Shown here: in pieces, positions 10,360 to 23,600 of the stretch
Layout: each line of letters starts with the position of its first letter
How positions within the stretch are numbered: position 1 is the stretch's first letter
Assembly (NCBI GenBank): GCA_010015655.1
Contig: ML976669.1
Span: forward strand, 746,230-810,229
Direction of reading: 5' to 3'
DNA length: 64,000 nt
Origin: Bimuria novae-zelandiae CBS 107.79
Lineage: Eukaryota; Ascomycota; Dothideomycetes; Pleosporales; Didymosphaeriaceae
Translations under genes and position numbers: made by a program
Notes under the pieces: generated by a model
Database searches by the model: none
Told to the model about the DNA's origin: nothing
What the model saw: only the letters and a program-made list of their open reading frames with translations

Positions 10360-13300
10360 GAAAAGACCCTAAGAGAGATAGTTATTAAACAAGTAGCTTA
10401 AATAGCCTAGCTACAGGAAATTATTAATTAGATAAGTAAGAAGATAAGTAAATAGGAAGATGTAAAATATTAACTAAAGGTCCTAAAGCCTAAACCCTAC
10501 TTTAGGAAGGGCTATTTAGGAACATTCCTAACTTAGATAGAACTATTTATCTGCTATAACCTAGGGAAGTTTAATATAGAATAAAACAAGATCTTAGTTA
10601 CCTGCATAAACATGCAGGACAAAGTAGCTATATAGGCTAGGCTAATAATTAATAACTTTCTTAAATATAGTAAATTAGAGGATTATACTTTAGACGCTAC
10701 TAAGGACGCCTTTAAGGACTAAGAATTCTTTTATAAGGCCGTAAAGGGAATATTTAGCACTATTAATAAAGGATATTAAGTAAAAATACGCCTCTAACGC
10801 CTGCGTTAAGAAAGATCTATAGTACTCTATACACTAGAGTTTAAACAAATTATAGTAGAACTTAATAGATAGGGAGAAGCCCCGCTTATAATCGCCTACT
10901 ATAATAGACTAAAGGAATTAGTTAAAGACGAACTAGTCTACTAAGGAAAAGTAGATAACTTAGAAGAGCTTATTAATAACGCTATTAAAGTAGATAATCG
11001 CCTGTACGAGCGAAAGCTAGAGAAATAGTATAGCACCTAACTGCTCTCTAGAAAAGAAAACAACGCTAGACCCGCTGGAAGAGATCGGGATGGAGATGTT
11101 ATTATAACTAACGAAGCCTAATAGTACAAGAAGAAAAATAGTAAATAACTATATAGACTAAAGAAAAGTTCTTAGGGTAAGAGCAGCATCTCGCAAGAAG
11201 AGCGAGAATAATGGTTTAAGAACAAGACCTGCCTCTAATATAGTAAATAAGGCTACTTTACTAAAAACTACGAAGGTTAAGAGATTAAAGCCTATACAAC
11301 TAACCTCCTATAAGTAGCTATAGCCACCCTTACGCTAGTAGAAGCGGAGGAAGTAGATTTTACGTAGGAGATCTTTAAACTAATATAAAAATAGGGAGCG
11401 GGATAAAAGACCCTCTATAAATACTAAATTTTCTAATAATTAGTAGATAACACCTACTAGATATATAATAGTACGTTATATTACTTATCTTAGTGCGAGG
11501 TAAAAGTAATTCTCTAAGGACTATATGCGTGAGACGCTTATTAGCTTGCTAAAAAGTTATAAGGACTCCCAAAGCAGTACCTACGCCAGGTCACAATATA
11601 AGAATAATATGCACATGCCAAGTGGTGGTAATGCACATGAAAAGGATGCCGATAGCACTCTAAGGCTAGAGTTAAAGCCTCTTACTTTCTAGGAGGCTTA
11701 GAATACTATAGACTTAAGAAAGACTAGTACAGCGTACCTAATAACTACTATAAATACTTTTTAGCCTATTAGGCTAAGCATTATAAATAGAATAGCTAGC
11801 ACTAATACTTTAATATTACCTGTAAAATATATAGGTAATAAAAGTTTAAGACAGGCTAGTTCCCTTAGGGCCTAGACCCTTGTAATACTAGTATAATAAT
11901 AGGGAATATATAGCTAGGAAGAGACGCGGACTACCTAATAATTAAATAAGACTAATATAACCTGTAGTGCTTTGCGCACTTAAGCCTATAAGAGGAAGTA
12001 GCTTTCTCTAATAGCTACTTAGGGTATAATGTATTAGCCTAGAACAAGTGCCTTACTCTAAACTGCCTATAACACGGGAATTAGGGAGTATATAAATCTA
12101 ATAGGATTAGAGAGACCTATGCGCTGTATTAATAATAATATAAGTAGTATAGGGTTAAAGAAGTCTCGAAGCTAGCCTAACTTAAGGGTTAGATCTAAGA
12201 GGCAGAAGCTTTATAGGAGGGCTAAAACAAGTCTAAGGACTCTAAGGACTTAAAAAACTAGATTATTACTAGGTAATAAGCCACACTAGTAATAGTGTAA
12301 TTATTATAGCTTATTAAGTTGACACTTGCTAAGTTAAAAAACGCTTAATTAAGAATATTACGGTGTATAGATATTATATTATAGTACTTATTAACCTAGG
12401 GGCAGACGCGTGTCTAATTTCCCCTTAAGTAGTTAAAAAATATAATATGCTATATTATAATAAAAGAACGCTACTATAAATAGAACTCGCGAACAGGACC
12501 TGGTTGTAAGGATATAGTAATAGTTAGCTTCGCCTTAAAACGGTGCCTATACAAGTTAACATAGAAGGCCTAAAGAGCTAACACGTCTTTACTATTACAG
12601 AGATAGGAGACATCGAAGCTATTATAAAATATAAATAGCTAGAATAATATAATCTATAGATAGACTAGATTAAACGAATAATTCTTCCCTGGAACCCGCT
12701 AGCAACGGCTTAGACAAGCCTAGGCAAAGAGGAAACCCCTTAACCTTAGGCAAGGAAAGGGAACTAACTATCTAAGATATAAAAGATATTAGTATACAAG
12801 ATAGACAGGATTTTATAGTAATACCTAGGATAAGTGTATTATATATAGGTTAGGGAAACCAAGATAGTTCCTGAAAACCTAGGTCTATTAGAAGAATATA
12901 AGGAATTCGCAGACCTATTTAAAGAGTACGACGAGACTGTCCTGCCTAAATATAAGAAGTGGAATTACAAGATACTACTAGTAGAAGGAGCTAAGCTATA
13001 GCTAGAACGCCTAAGGCCCCTTACCTATAAATAAGAAAAAGAGTTAAAAGGGCTAATATAGAAGAATCTACGCTTAGGGAAGTAAAGACCTAGTTAGAGC
13101 CTTGCGGCCTTCCTTATACTTTTTATTTGTAAGAAAGATGGTAGGCTGCGACCTTATATAGATTATAGATAGTTAAATACTGTTATAGTTAAAAACCGCT
13201 ACCCGTTACCACTAATAACGGAGCTTATAGATCGACTCCGAGGAGCCAAGTGGTTTATAAAATTTAACGTCTAAGATAGATTCTATAGGATTTAAATTAT

Positions 13301-15810
13301 AAAAGGCTATAAATAGAAGATAGCTTTCTGCACGCGATACAGGCTTTTTAAGTATATAGTTATACTAATAGGGCTAACTAATGTACTAGTAACCTTTTAG
13401 GAGCTAATAAATTAAGTATTATATAAATACTTAGACGTATTCTGCACGGCATACCTCGACGACATATTAATATACTCAAGCGGAACACTAGAAGAACATA
13501 AGGAACATGTTCGTAAGGTGTTACAAAAGTTATAAGAGCACAGATTGCTCCTACACCCTAAGAAATATAAATTCCATGTCACGGAAACGGAATATCTGGG
13601 ATTTATAATATCCCGGGAAGGTGTTAAGATAGATCTAAAGAAGATTACGATAATAGAAAAATAGCTACTATTTAAATTAGTAAAGGATATCTAATCCTTC
13701 TTAGGCTTTATTAACTTCTATTATAAATTTATTAGGAACTACTTAAAGGTCACCGCTCCACTAACAGAACTTATAAAAACAGGAAAATAGCGACCTTTAT
13801 AAGAGGCAAAGGAGAAAGCTTTTAAATAGCTAAAGCGCCTATTTCTAACGGCACCCCTACTATAGAAATACGACCTAGAGCGGCGACATCGTATCTACAC
13901 AGACGCATCCGACTATGCGATGGGGGCCGTACTACTACAGGAATGCAACGATAAGAAGTGGAGACTAGTCTTCTACCACGCAAGAAAGCTTTTAGGAGTA
14001 GAGCTTAACTATAAGATCTATAATAAAGAACTACTAGCAATTATTAACTATTTTAAGTAATAAAATGTATAGCTTAAGGGAGCTAAGTATTAGATAGAGG
14101 TATTTTTTAATTACCTTAATCTAACACGCTTTACAACGACTAAGAAGCTTAATTAATAATAGGCTAAATAGTTTAAATAGATAGTAGAGTTTAACTTTTA
14201 TATTACGCATTTACTAAGAAACGTAAACGCTATAGCAAATACACTTAGTAAATAATTAGATCTTATAGAAGAGGATAATAGAGGTAATCACGTCGTAATC
14301 CTAACTAAGGTAAAGGACAGAACCTTTTATTATAATAAGATATAACTCGCGCTAGCACTAAAAGTACAACGCGTAAACTTTACCTACTATAAACTAGCTA
14401 TAGATAGGATGTAGGATTATAGTAGGCTTATAGATAAAGATTGCTAAGCGTATAACCTTTACTAAGCCACAAGAATAACAGCACGAGACTATTAAAACTA
14501 TATCTAGATTAGTAAGTAAATAGCTCTATTACTAATTAAGAAGCTACACGAAAACAAGGACTAGGGGCACCTAGGGATTGCTAAAACGACGCGTTAAATC
14601 GCAAACGAATATGCTATTTCTAGGCTACGCTAGGCAGTATAGAAGGTACTAGGCAACTATTTAGCCTGTTATAAAAATAAGCTTAAGAGATATAGGCCCT
14701 ATAGTCTCTTACAGCCACTACAGCCGCCCCTAAGGCCGTAGTCTAGTGTAACTATAGACTTTATTATAAAGCTACTAGCATTACTAGCACTAAGGAATAA
14801 GGACCCCTATAACTTAATTTTAGTTATAATCTATTAGCTTACTAAGGAGTTAAGGTTTATGCTAATTAGGGAAGCTATATTAGCAGAAGAACTAGCCTAT
14901 ATAGTAGAATAAGAACTAATATTATAGGTTAAATAACCTAACAAGTTTATTACAGATAGGGCTAAGATATTTACATTATTATATTAGACTACGTTAATAG
15001 CTAAATTAGGGATTAAGTATAAGCTCATAACGAGCTTCTATCCTAAAACGAATAGCTAAATAGAACGTACTAACTAAACGCTAGAGCAATACCTCTAAAT
15101 ATATATAAATAAACTCTAAGATAATTAGGTTAAGCTATTGCTAATAGCCTAGCTGGCATATAATAGCGCAAGATTAGCGACTACGGGATACTCGCCATAC
15201 TACGCTAATTACGGGTGTGAGCCCACGACTTACTAGGACCTATTAGATATCTAAAGCACTGCAAAGAACGTAGCTAATAAAGCTAAACTTATGTGGGATC
15301 TATATAAGACGCTACGCTAGAATATCGCGCAACGTAACAAGCAAATAGTAAAATAAGTAAATAAGAAAAGGATTAAGGGACTAACCTTTAAGGAGGGGGA
15401 TAGAGTCCTCCTCTTATAAAAAAATTTTAAGATAATAAGGCTAAGCAAAAAACTAGATAACCTTTAAAAAGGACTATTTAAAATCTAAGAAGTTAAGGGA
15501 CTAGTAAATTTTAAATTATAGCTACTTATAGATACACGTATCTACCTAGTCTTCTATAAATTATTATTAGAACTAGCACCACTAAACGCTGAACTAGAAA
15601 CACGACTTAAACTTAAGAACAAGGAGTACAAGGTTAAAGTAATTAAGGATCTATAAAAGATCGGACGTTAGCACAAGTACCTAGTAAAATAAAAAGGATA
15701 GCTAGAGAGCCACAATATATAAGAGCTAGTAAGGAACCTTACTAACTATAAAGAGGCCTTAGGGAAGTTCTACTAAGAGCATCTAGAGAATCTTAGGCTA
15801 AAGGTTTAAG
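10360..15810 (+). pseudogene. Gypsy Gag-Pol relic
   Basis: Recognisable parts in order are as follows. A Gag zinc knuckle at 11230-11271 has lost C, H and C to Tyr codons. The protease site near 12395 reads NLGA in place of DSGA. In the reverse transcriptase, [19 protein letters not shown] is at about 13200 and an intact YLDDILIYS is near 13455. RNase H has RIYTDASDYAMGAVLLQ near 13890. The integrase core carries DFI, FITDRAK and an ERTN Glu motif between 14750 and 15070. A chromodomain lies at about 15617-15770. Stops are mainly TAG/TAA where the family has Gln or Trp. It is inactive. Confidence 0.85.
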
Positions 15811-16360
15811 ATTATTAGGATTAAAAGGCGGAGGATAGATAGACTAGTCTAAGCTAAAAAAGCTAGGTATAAGACCCTTTTCTAGCTAAGTAATATCCTA
15901 GCCTAATAATTTTATCCCCTTAAGACGTTTAATCTCCTTAATAAATTTTATTAAGTTAGTAAAAAGCTTTCCTTTACGCTTCTTAAGCAAGCGCTTTTAC
16001 TTTAGTAGCCTTTTTTTTTTCTACAAGTAGCCTAAAGGACTACTATAGCTACTTCTTTCTTAGCTATTATTACCTCTTCTAGGCGCTTAAGCCTATCCAC
16101 CTTAGAATTAATTAAGGAGAAGTTTAAAACTATAGGTTCTACTAGCTTATACTTCGCAACGCTATTCTTATAATAATTATTATACTACGTTTTAAGAGAA
16201 GATAGCTTATAGGTTAAGCCCTTCTTTGCGTAGTATTTGCAGGATACTATAGTAGTCTAACTAATTAAATTTATTTAATCTCTAATAGAATAATAATAGA
16301 GGGTACTTTAAGAGGACATTAGCTACTACATAAGGACATGCAAAGGAAGGAGGAGGATAG

Positions 16361-16810
16361 TGTTACAGTCCAGAAGTCGACGGTGGGACGGAGAGCCTTA
16401 TAACGGCATCCGGGCCCCACCTCGGGCTTACGTAATGTCCCAGGCTATCCCAGATGCCAAGACCATGGGACAATCGTAGGACCACGTGACTTGGGTCACG
16501 TGGTGTCCTAAGGAATCCCATAGGATCCCACGGTCCCAGGCTATAAGACATCGTGGGATTCTATAGGACAAGGAGGATATATATAACAGGACGGTTTCCT
16601 ATATTATGCTCCTTATAGTTAACTTATATATCTTCTATACGAGTACGTTCTCCTATATAGACTAATAATTATCTTATTTTATTATAAGATTAAATTATTT
16701 AGCCTCACGCTAAGTGTCGCATTAACTTATATTACTAAATAATCTATAAAGCACTATAATACCTTACCGCCCTAACCTGGATCGGAACAAGGTGTGAGCG
16801 CCTTATAATA
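16361..16810 (+). repeat. 3' LTR of the gypsy element
   Basis: Starts TGTTACAGTCCAGAAGTCGA and ends CCTTATAATA (the expected CA changed to TA). It is preceded by the purine tract at about 16340-16360. Confidence 0.85.
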
Positions 16811-18622
16811 TTAAGGGATTAAATACTACTAATAGTTAGGCATTAATTAAGCTAATAGAATAGCTTAAAGGAATATAGATAAAAGCCATGCTAGAATTAA
16901 GAGTATAAAAGAGTTATATATTAAAAAAGATACATAATAGAGCAAGACTTTACAAACGTAAAAAGGCTATACCCTATACTATCTCTATCGCGAATAAATA
17001 ACTAATACCTAGTAAAGTAAGAATTAAATACGAGGTTAAAATAACTCTTAAGATCTATAGATACTAGGAACTAATTACCCCTAATATTATTAAGGAAGCT
17101 AATTACGATATAATTTTAAAATTACCCTAGTTAAAAAAGTATAACTTTATAATTATTAAAAATAACCTATTTTTAGTGCTATAACTATGCATTATAAATA
17201 AAGCCTACGCATTAATAGGATATAATAGAAGATAAAAGAACTATTAATAATATAATCTCACGATAGATAGTTAAAAACCGAAAAATACCCTTAGCAGGCG
17301 CTAGCAGGAACTACTAGGTCGCAAAGCATAATAAAATAGATAATAGCATAAATTATAAGATTCCGGAATATTACTAAGCATAGAATTATATGTTCACCGA
17401 AAGAGAAGGAAAAGCAAACTTTCTAGAATAATAATCCTAGAATTATACAATTAACCTAGAAGAGGGAAATACGCCACCCTTTAGACTACTATATAGTAAA
17501 TCTAAGAAAAATCTCTAGCAGGAGAAAGAATTTATTAAGACAAACCTTATAAAAAGATATATTAGGCTTTTAAAGTTACTAGCAACAAGATCTTTTATAT
17601 TTATACTAAAAAAGAATTAATAACTACGGCTCTGTGTAAACTATAAGAAACTTAACAACATAATAATTAAAAATTAATACCTACTACTAAATATCTTAGA
17701 ACTTTAAGACTAACTCTTAAGAACTAAGATCTTTATAATAATAAATTTATGAGATAGATACTACCTTGTATAAATTAAGAAAGGTAATAAGTAGAAGACA
17801 GCGTTCAGAATACGCAATAAACTATTTAAATATATAATTATATCCTTAAGACTTACTAATACACTAGCAACCTTTTAAGCACTTATTAATAACGTACTCC
17901 GTAATTACCTAGATATATTTATTATTATATACATAGATAATACACTTATCTTCATAAACAATAAATTAGACCATGTACCACACGTATAGACGGTACTAAA
18001 AGCACCAGATAGAGTATACCCATAAGTTAATCTAAAAATGCGTAAATCCTATGTATAGGAACTAGAATTTTTAGGATATATTATTAGTATGAACGGAATT
18101 AAGATAGCACCTAATAAAATTAAATATATTAAAAACTAGTTAATACTAAAAACTATAAAGAATATCCAAGAATTCTTAGGATTCTATAGATTTATTTAAT
18201 AATTTATTAGGGCCTATACGAAAATTACGATACCCTTAACAAACTTTATAAAAAGTGATATACTATTTATATAAATAGTAAAGTGTAGAATATTATTCTA
18301 ACTCTTAAAAATAGCATGCATTATGCCACCAGCACTTATCCACTTTTAGGATAAAAAACGACTATAGTTTAAGATAGACGTAAGCGACCTTATAATGGGC
18401 GCATGCCTAAAATAAAAAAGAATAGTAAATAGTATCTAATCATATACTACTCACGAAAGTTTAATAACGCAGAAACACGATACGACGTATACGACAAGGA
18501 ACTCTACGGTATAGTGAAAGTATTAAAACACTAAAGGATTTACGACATTAGCTACTTAATGCTAGAAATCTATATAAATTATAAAAATCTACTATAATAT
18601 ATGACTACGAAAAAACTTACAC

Positions 18623-18716
<94 letters not shown>

Positions 18717-18726
18717 NNNNNNNNNN

Positions 18727-18821
<95 letters not shown>

Positions 18822-20250
18822 GTTATAGAGTAAGAAAAGAGAACAGAGGAGTAGACGCGCTTAGCTAATAAAATAATTTTATAAAAAAAAAAAAAAGATA
18901 AAAACCTACTCTATAATACTATAGAAAAATAAAGATAAATTTCTTAAGCCTACGGCAGAACTTAATTAACTCCTTGTTACAACACGGGAAGTACCTAAGG
19001 AATAATAAAACAAGATTATATAATAATATCACGATAACCTAGTGTATAGACACTTAGATATTAAAAAGATAATAGAACTTATCTAGCAGAACTATAGCTT
19101 TAAAGGTATTAAAGAAGTAGTAATTATATATATCTATAAGTGCGTAGATTGATAGCGCAATAAGCATGCAACACACCTTTAGTATAGAAAAATGTAAGTA
19201 ATCTAAATTCTAATAGCACCATGGGAAGACATTACTATAGACTTTATCACTAGGCTATCTAAGTTAAAATACCTATTAAATAGAATAAAATACAATGCTA
19301 TATTAGTAATCGCCTGTTAATTTACTAAATACCTAGAATTACTATTACATTAGAAAATAATTATAGCTAAGGAACTAGCATTCCTTATTCTAGATTAACT
19401 TATATAACACTATAATATTCTAAAAATAATTCTTAGTGATAGAGACAAGCTTTTTACTTTAAACTACTAGATAACGCTTTTAGCACTTATTAAAACAAAA
19501 CAGAAATTAGTAATAGCATATTATCTACAGACAGACAGACAAACAGAACGTACGAATTAGATAATTAAAACGTACCTACGCATCTGCTGTAATAACAAAA
19601 AAAAATAACTAGATTTCCCTATTATCTATAGCATAACTAATATACAACAACAAGTTATTAGCAGTGACTAGATACACACTATTTTACGTAAACTATTAAA
19701 GATACCTACATCTTTTTAATTAAGTATTCCTTACAATAATTAGGACAGAGGAATCTATTAACACGGCAAAAAATATAAAAAAAAATACACGAATAACTCT
19801 TAGAGAATCTTAAAAAAGCTTAATAGTAAAGTATTTCTTACATAAACAAAAAAAACGGCACCTTAGCTAAAGAAGGGGGATGAAGCATACCAATTTATAA
19901 AAACATTTTAAGCTTAAAAGAAGAATTATGAAAAACTAAATTATATTAAAGTTAAACTATTTTTTATTTCTAAATAAGTATCACCGATTAATTACTAATT
20001 GGAACTACTACTAGATATAAAGATACACTTAGTATTCTATATAAACTAATTAGAACTAGTATATCTAGAAATACTAGTAGAAACTACCTTCTATTACTAG
20101 CTAGAGGAAGAAAATAAATTCGAGGTTAAACGTATACTATAATATAAGAATTAGCTAAGAATATACCTTATTAAGTAAAAAGGTTATCTTTATAGCAAAA
20201 ACACTTAAGAACTAGCAAATTATCTAAAAAAAAAAAAAAAAAAAAAAAAA
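16811..20250 (+). pseudogene. Second Ty3/gypsy chromovirus pol relic
   Basis: AT-rich, stop-filled plus-strand sequence. The reverse transcriptase at about 17480-18260 includes LCVNYKKLN and YIDNTLIF, where the family has YIDDTLIF. RNase H at about 18360-18560 includes KIDVSDLIMGACL. The integrase at about 19020-19560 includes HLDIKKI and IAPWEDITMDFIT. A chromodomain at about 20104-20235 includes EVKRI and the LIK-KGY pattern, followed by an A-run at 20227-20250. It differs in sequence from the element at 9846. I could not define LTRs, so it is probably truncated at the left by the gypsy element at 9846-16810. Confidence 0.78.
18625..18821 (+). repeat. (TAA)n microsatellite with assembly gap
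   Basis: Uninterrupted TAA triplets on both sides of ten N (18717-18726). It sits between the RNase H and integrase parts of the second gypsy relic. True length is unknown because assembly collapsed here. Confidence 0.95.
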
Positions 20251-20498
20251 AACTATTAGTAGATAATTAGACACTACTATATATTATTTACCTAAAATTT
20301 AGAATAGGCAGAGTGATAAAATTTTTAATAAACTAAGAGTAGCCTATATAGTAGGCAAATATCTAAATAAAACATCTATAACAGGATAATTAACTACCTT
20401 AGTATTTGCTACTTCTCCCTTAATAGCTAAATTTGTTGATAGGGCTCTCACAGCTAGCTGTACATGGGGTAAGCATGGTGCGGCAAGGTATGAGGTTT
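20251..20498. other. Short non-coding spacer
   Basis: AT-rich to about 20425, then a GC-balanced stretch up to the copia LTR. The open frames at 20344-20538 and 20433-20732 run into the LTR and are not genes. Confidence 0.4.
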
Positions 20499-20694
20499 TG
20501 TACGGTGTGCACAGCGTACGGAGTAATAGGGAGGGCAACTAGTTCGTGTAATTACTCTATCTCTTTATTATACGAACGAAGGTGGCGATATTTTAAAAGG
20601 CAAGCTACGCACGGACATTACATAAGACAACCACGTGATTACGTGTTAGGCCTTATAGAATACCCTTCGCCGTATCGCCCCTGCATACAGACAC
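20499..20694 (-). repeat. Copia LTR (3' LTR in element orientation)
   Basis: TGTACGGTGTGCACAGCG...CATACAGACA on the plus strand. It is nearly identical to 25329-25523 through CTAGTTCGTGTAATTACTCT and the block that follows. Differences are nearly all transitions. Confidence 0.75.
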
Positions 20695-23600
20695 TAGTAA
20701 CTTTTTCTATTCTGGTTAGTCTTAGGTATTAGGTATCTCTGCGTATAGGTTCTAGCCTATTAATAAATGGTTCTACCTTAATTAAAAGGGTATTAGTTAA
20801 AATAAGTAATTAAAGTGCCTTATTTAGTGTCTTCTTTATATACGTATCTATAAGGTTATCTTTACTATTAATCTACTTAATTTTAGTAATCTCTCTGTTC
20901 TCGTACGACTTGCGGAGGGATATAATATTAATTATAAGCTATTTCTTGTTTATTATTCCTAGTTTGATAAGGCAGTCGTACAGAGACTTTAAATTTATAT
21001 AAATTACTATTAGAATTAGTAGTAATTTAAGTGTTTATATAATTTATTATAGGGTTGTACTTAGGGTAATTGCGTTGTTAAAACCTCTAACTATTCTATA
21101 TAGTTTACTAGCGAGGACGCTTCTGATTACTCTTTTGCTTTTTATAGAATTCTAGTGTACGATATTTTCTAGGATTGTAAAGTCCTTGCTATGTTCTATA
21201 CGGTCCTTATTTCCTAATATAATTAGAAATCTAAGCTAAGAGCTAAGGTCCTTGTTATTAGTAAATAATCTATTTGTAAAGATAAATAGCTTCATATAGT
21301 TAAGTTATAGTAGCATAAAGGTAAGTCCTTTACTACTATTATCTATCTATTACTAAATTTATATATTAAGGGCTTTAATATCTTCGTGCAAAGGTTCTGT
21401 AGTTTAAGTAGTAATTAAAAGGTTAAATACTACCTCTAATTAATATAATAAGGCGATATAGGCGCCTTAAGCTCTTTATATAATATACTATTATATTATA
21501 TCCTTTACTATAATATTAACTATATAAAAATTCTTAGCCTGTCCCTTTTATATAAGGATAACTTTATCTTATATAAGCTAGATCTTCCCTCTATTAAACT
21601 TAATAGGTTAATCTTTAAATAGAATAGTTTTACCTTTTATATAAAGGTTTATCTTTTATAGCTTATTCTCTTCTCTCTTTATAAAGCCCTTTATGACAAT
21701 ACTAAGAGTATTATTTATCTAGAGGCTAGTAATACTAAAAGTGTCTTCTCCCTTATTAGTAATTAGGAGATATAGATCGTACGAAGAGATATGTATGTAA
21801 AGCCTCTCCTTATAGTAGTTATAGTATATCTTAAACTAGTATAAACTAGATTTAGCAGCTCTATATAAGGGTTGTACGACCTAAAAGATTATATTTAGTA
21901 GAAAGCTCTAGCGTATCTCCTTTAGTGGCCTTGCATAGAGCGTACGCATTAGCTTATTAGTAGACTAGATATACGCTTACGTAATATCGCGTAGCTTAAA
22001 GTGTATTCTATACATAGCTCTTAGGCTTACTTTAATTATAAGAAGTAGTCTCTAACTTATTCTTTAAATAATAAGTAATTAGGTAAGAATCTTATTTTTC
22101 TCTTTATTTAAATAGCTAGTAAATACTAGACGGGATTTCTTATATAGCTAGGTTATCTTAACCTTAATTTCTTATATAAGGCGTAAGTTAAAGATCTGGC
22201 GATTAAGGCGTCTATCTCTATATAGTCTAATTTCTTAAATAGTTTTTTAAGTATAGTAATTACACTGTCCGTGTAGAGCTTTAAAAATAAGGCCTAATTA
22301 TCCTTTTCTTTTTAGGTTAGGAATATCTAATCTATTATCCTTTATATAGGTCTCTTTATTCTTTTACTCCTTTTAGCGTTTGTTTCTTCTCTTTGCGTAG
22401 GTGCGACGTCACTATCTTAAGAGACTTAGTCTAGGGCAGTTCTTAGTTCTGGTAGTGCGGCGTTCTTGCGGGGTCGTCCCCTCCTCCTCTTCTATAGGGG
22501 ATCCCTATATACAGGGGCTAGTTTATTTAGATCTTTTATTATAGGTAGGTTGCCTTCTTGCTCTTTATAGTATAGTTTAACTTACGTATATTAAAGCTTT
22601 AATAAGCTATTTTCTAACTTAATAATAATATCTCTCCCCTTTATACCTTTAATTTTATATAGACCTATCTGACCTTCCTTCTCTCTCTATACTATAATCT
22701 CTAAACTAAAGGGGAAGGTAAAAGCTTTATGTAATATAAGACTATTACGTGTGTTAATTATATAATTAATATTAGCTATTACGCGGTTCTTACGAAGTAT
22801 CTTTATTATCTTTTATATAGCTATTACCCGTGCGATAATATTAGGCGATAGTAAGAAGTTTAAGTTAACTCTTAGTTATGCTTTAAAGATAAGTAGTATA
22901 GGCACTAGACTATGTGGACTAATAGTATTATTTAGGACTTTAACTACTATTTATAAGATATCCCTATTATCTATATAGTTGTCTAGCTTAGTCTTTAAAA
23001 TATTAAATACGCGTCTAAGGGGTGTGTGCGCTTATTTAATCTTCCTAACTACCTAATAAGCCTTTATAGGTATTTATTTATAAGTAGCTCCTATAATCTT
23101 CGCGCGAGCTCTAAAATCCTTAAAAGTAAAGTTTATGCCTAGGTTATATATAATATAGTCTAGTGGTCCTTAATAGATATTAATCTAGCACTTATATAGT
23201 GCATCCTAGGTATCTTATATAGATATTAACTTTAGGAATGTAGCAGCCTAAAATAATATATTTATATTAATAATATATAGTACGTCTTGATTGCTAATTC
23301 GTATAACATTAATAATAACCTTATAGTTAAAATAAGTATTATCCTTAATAGTAAACTTAAATCTTCGTGGTGCCTAGTTATATAACTAGTAAAGGTAGCA
23401 GAATTTCCTAATTTCTTCTAATATAGCTAAATTAACGTCGTAGCCTGTGCTAGCTAGCATTTTTTAAAGTCAGTCTATATAAGGGTGTCTAAATTGGCGA
23501 TAGAGGCGGCGGAGTTCTAATTTAGTAAAGAAGGACATAGATTCTTCCTTAATTACGTTAAAGAAAGGATGTTCCTATTTCTATATAATAGGGATAGTAG

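Larger units (their letters stand above)
9846..16810 (+). mobile_element. Full-length Ty3/gypsy chromovirus, RIP-mutated
   Basis: Two LTRs of 451 and 450 bp flank about 6.06 kb of internal sequence. The domain order gag, protease, reverse transcriptase, RNase H, integrase, chromodomain is the Ty3/gypsy order. A purine-rich tract (AAAGGAAGGAGGAGGATA) sits immediately before the 3' LTR. All frames carry many TAG/TAA stops. The flanking 5-mers (TTTTA left, TTAAG right) do not match, which agrees with a rearranged right flank. Confidence 0.88.

Noticed and set aside
18625..18821. Long regular repeat that could be taken for an array
   Set aside because: Pure TAA triplets without spacers: a microsatellite broken by an N gap, not a CRISPR or structured array.
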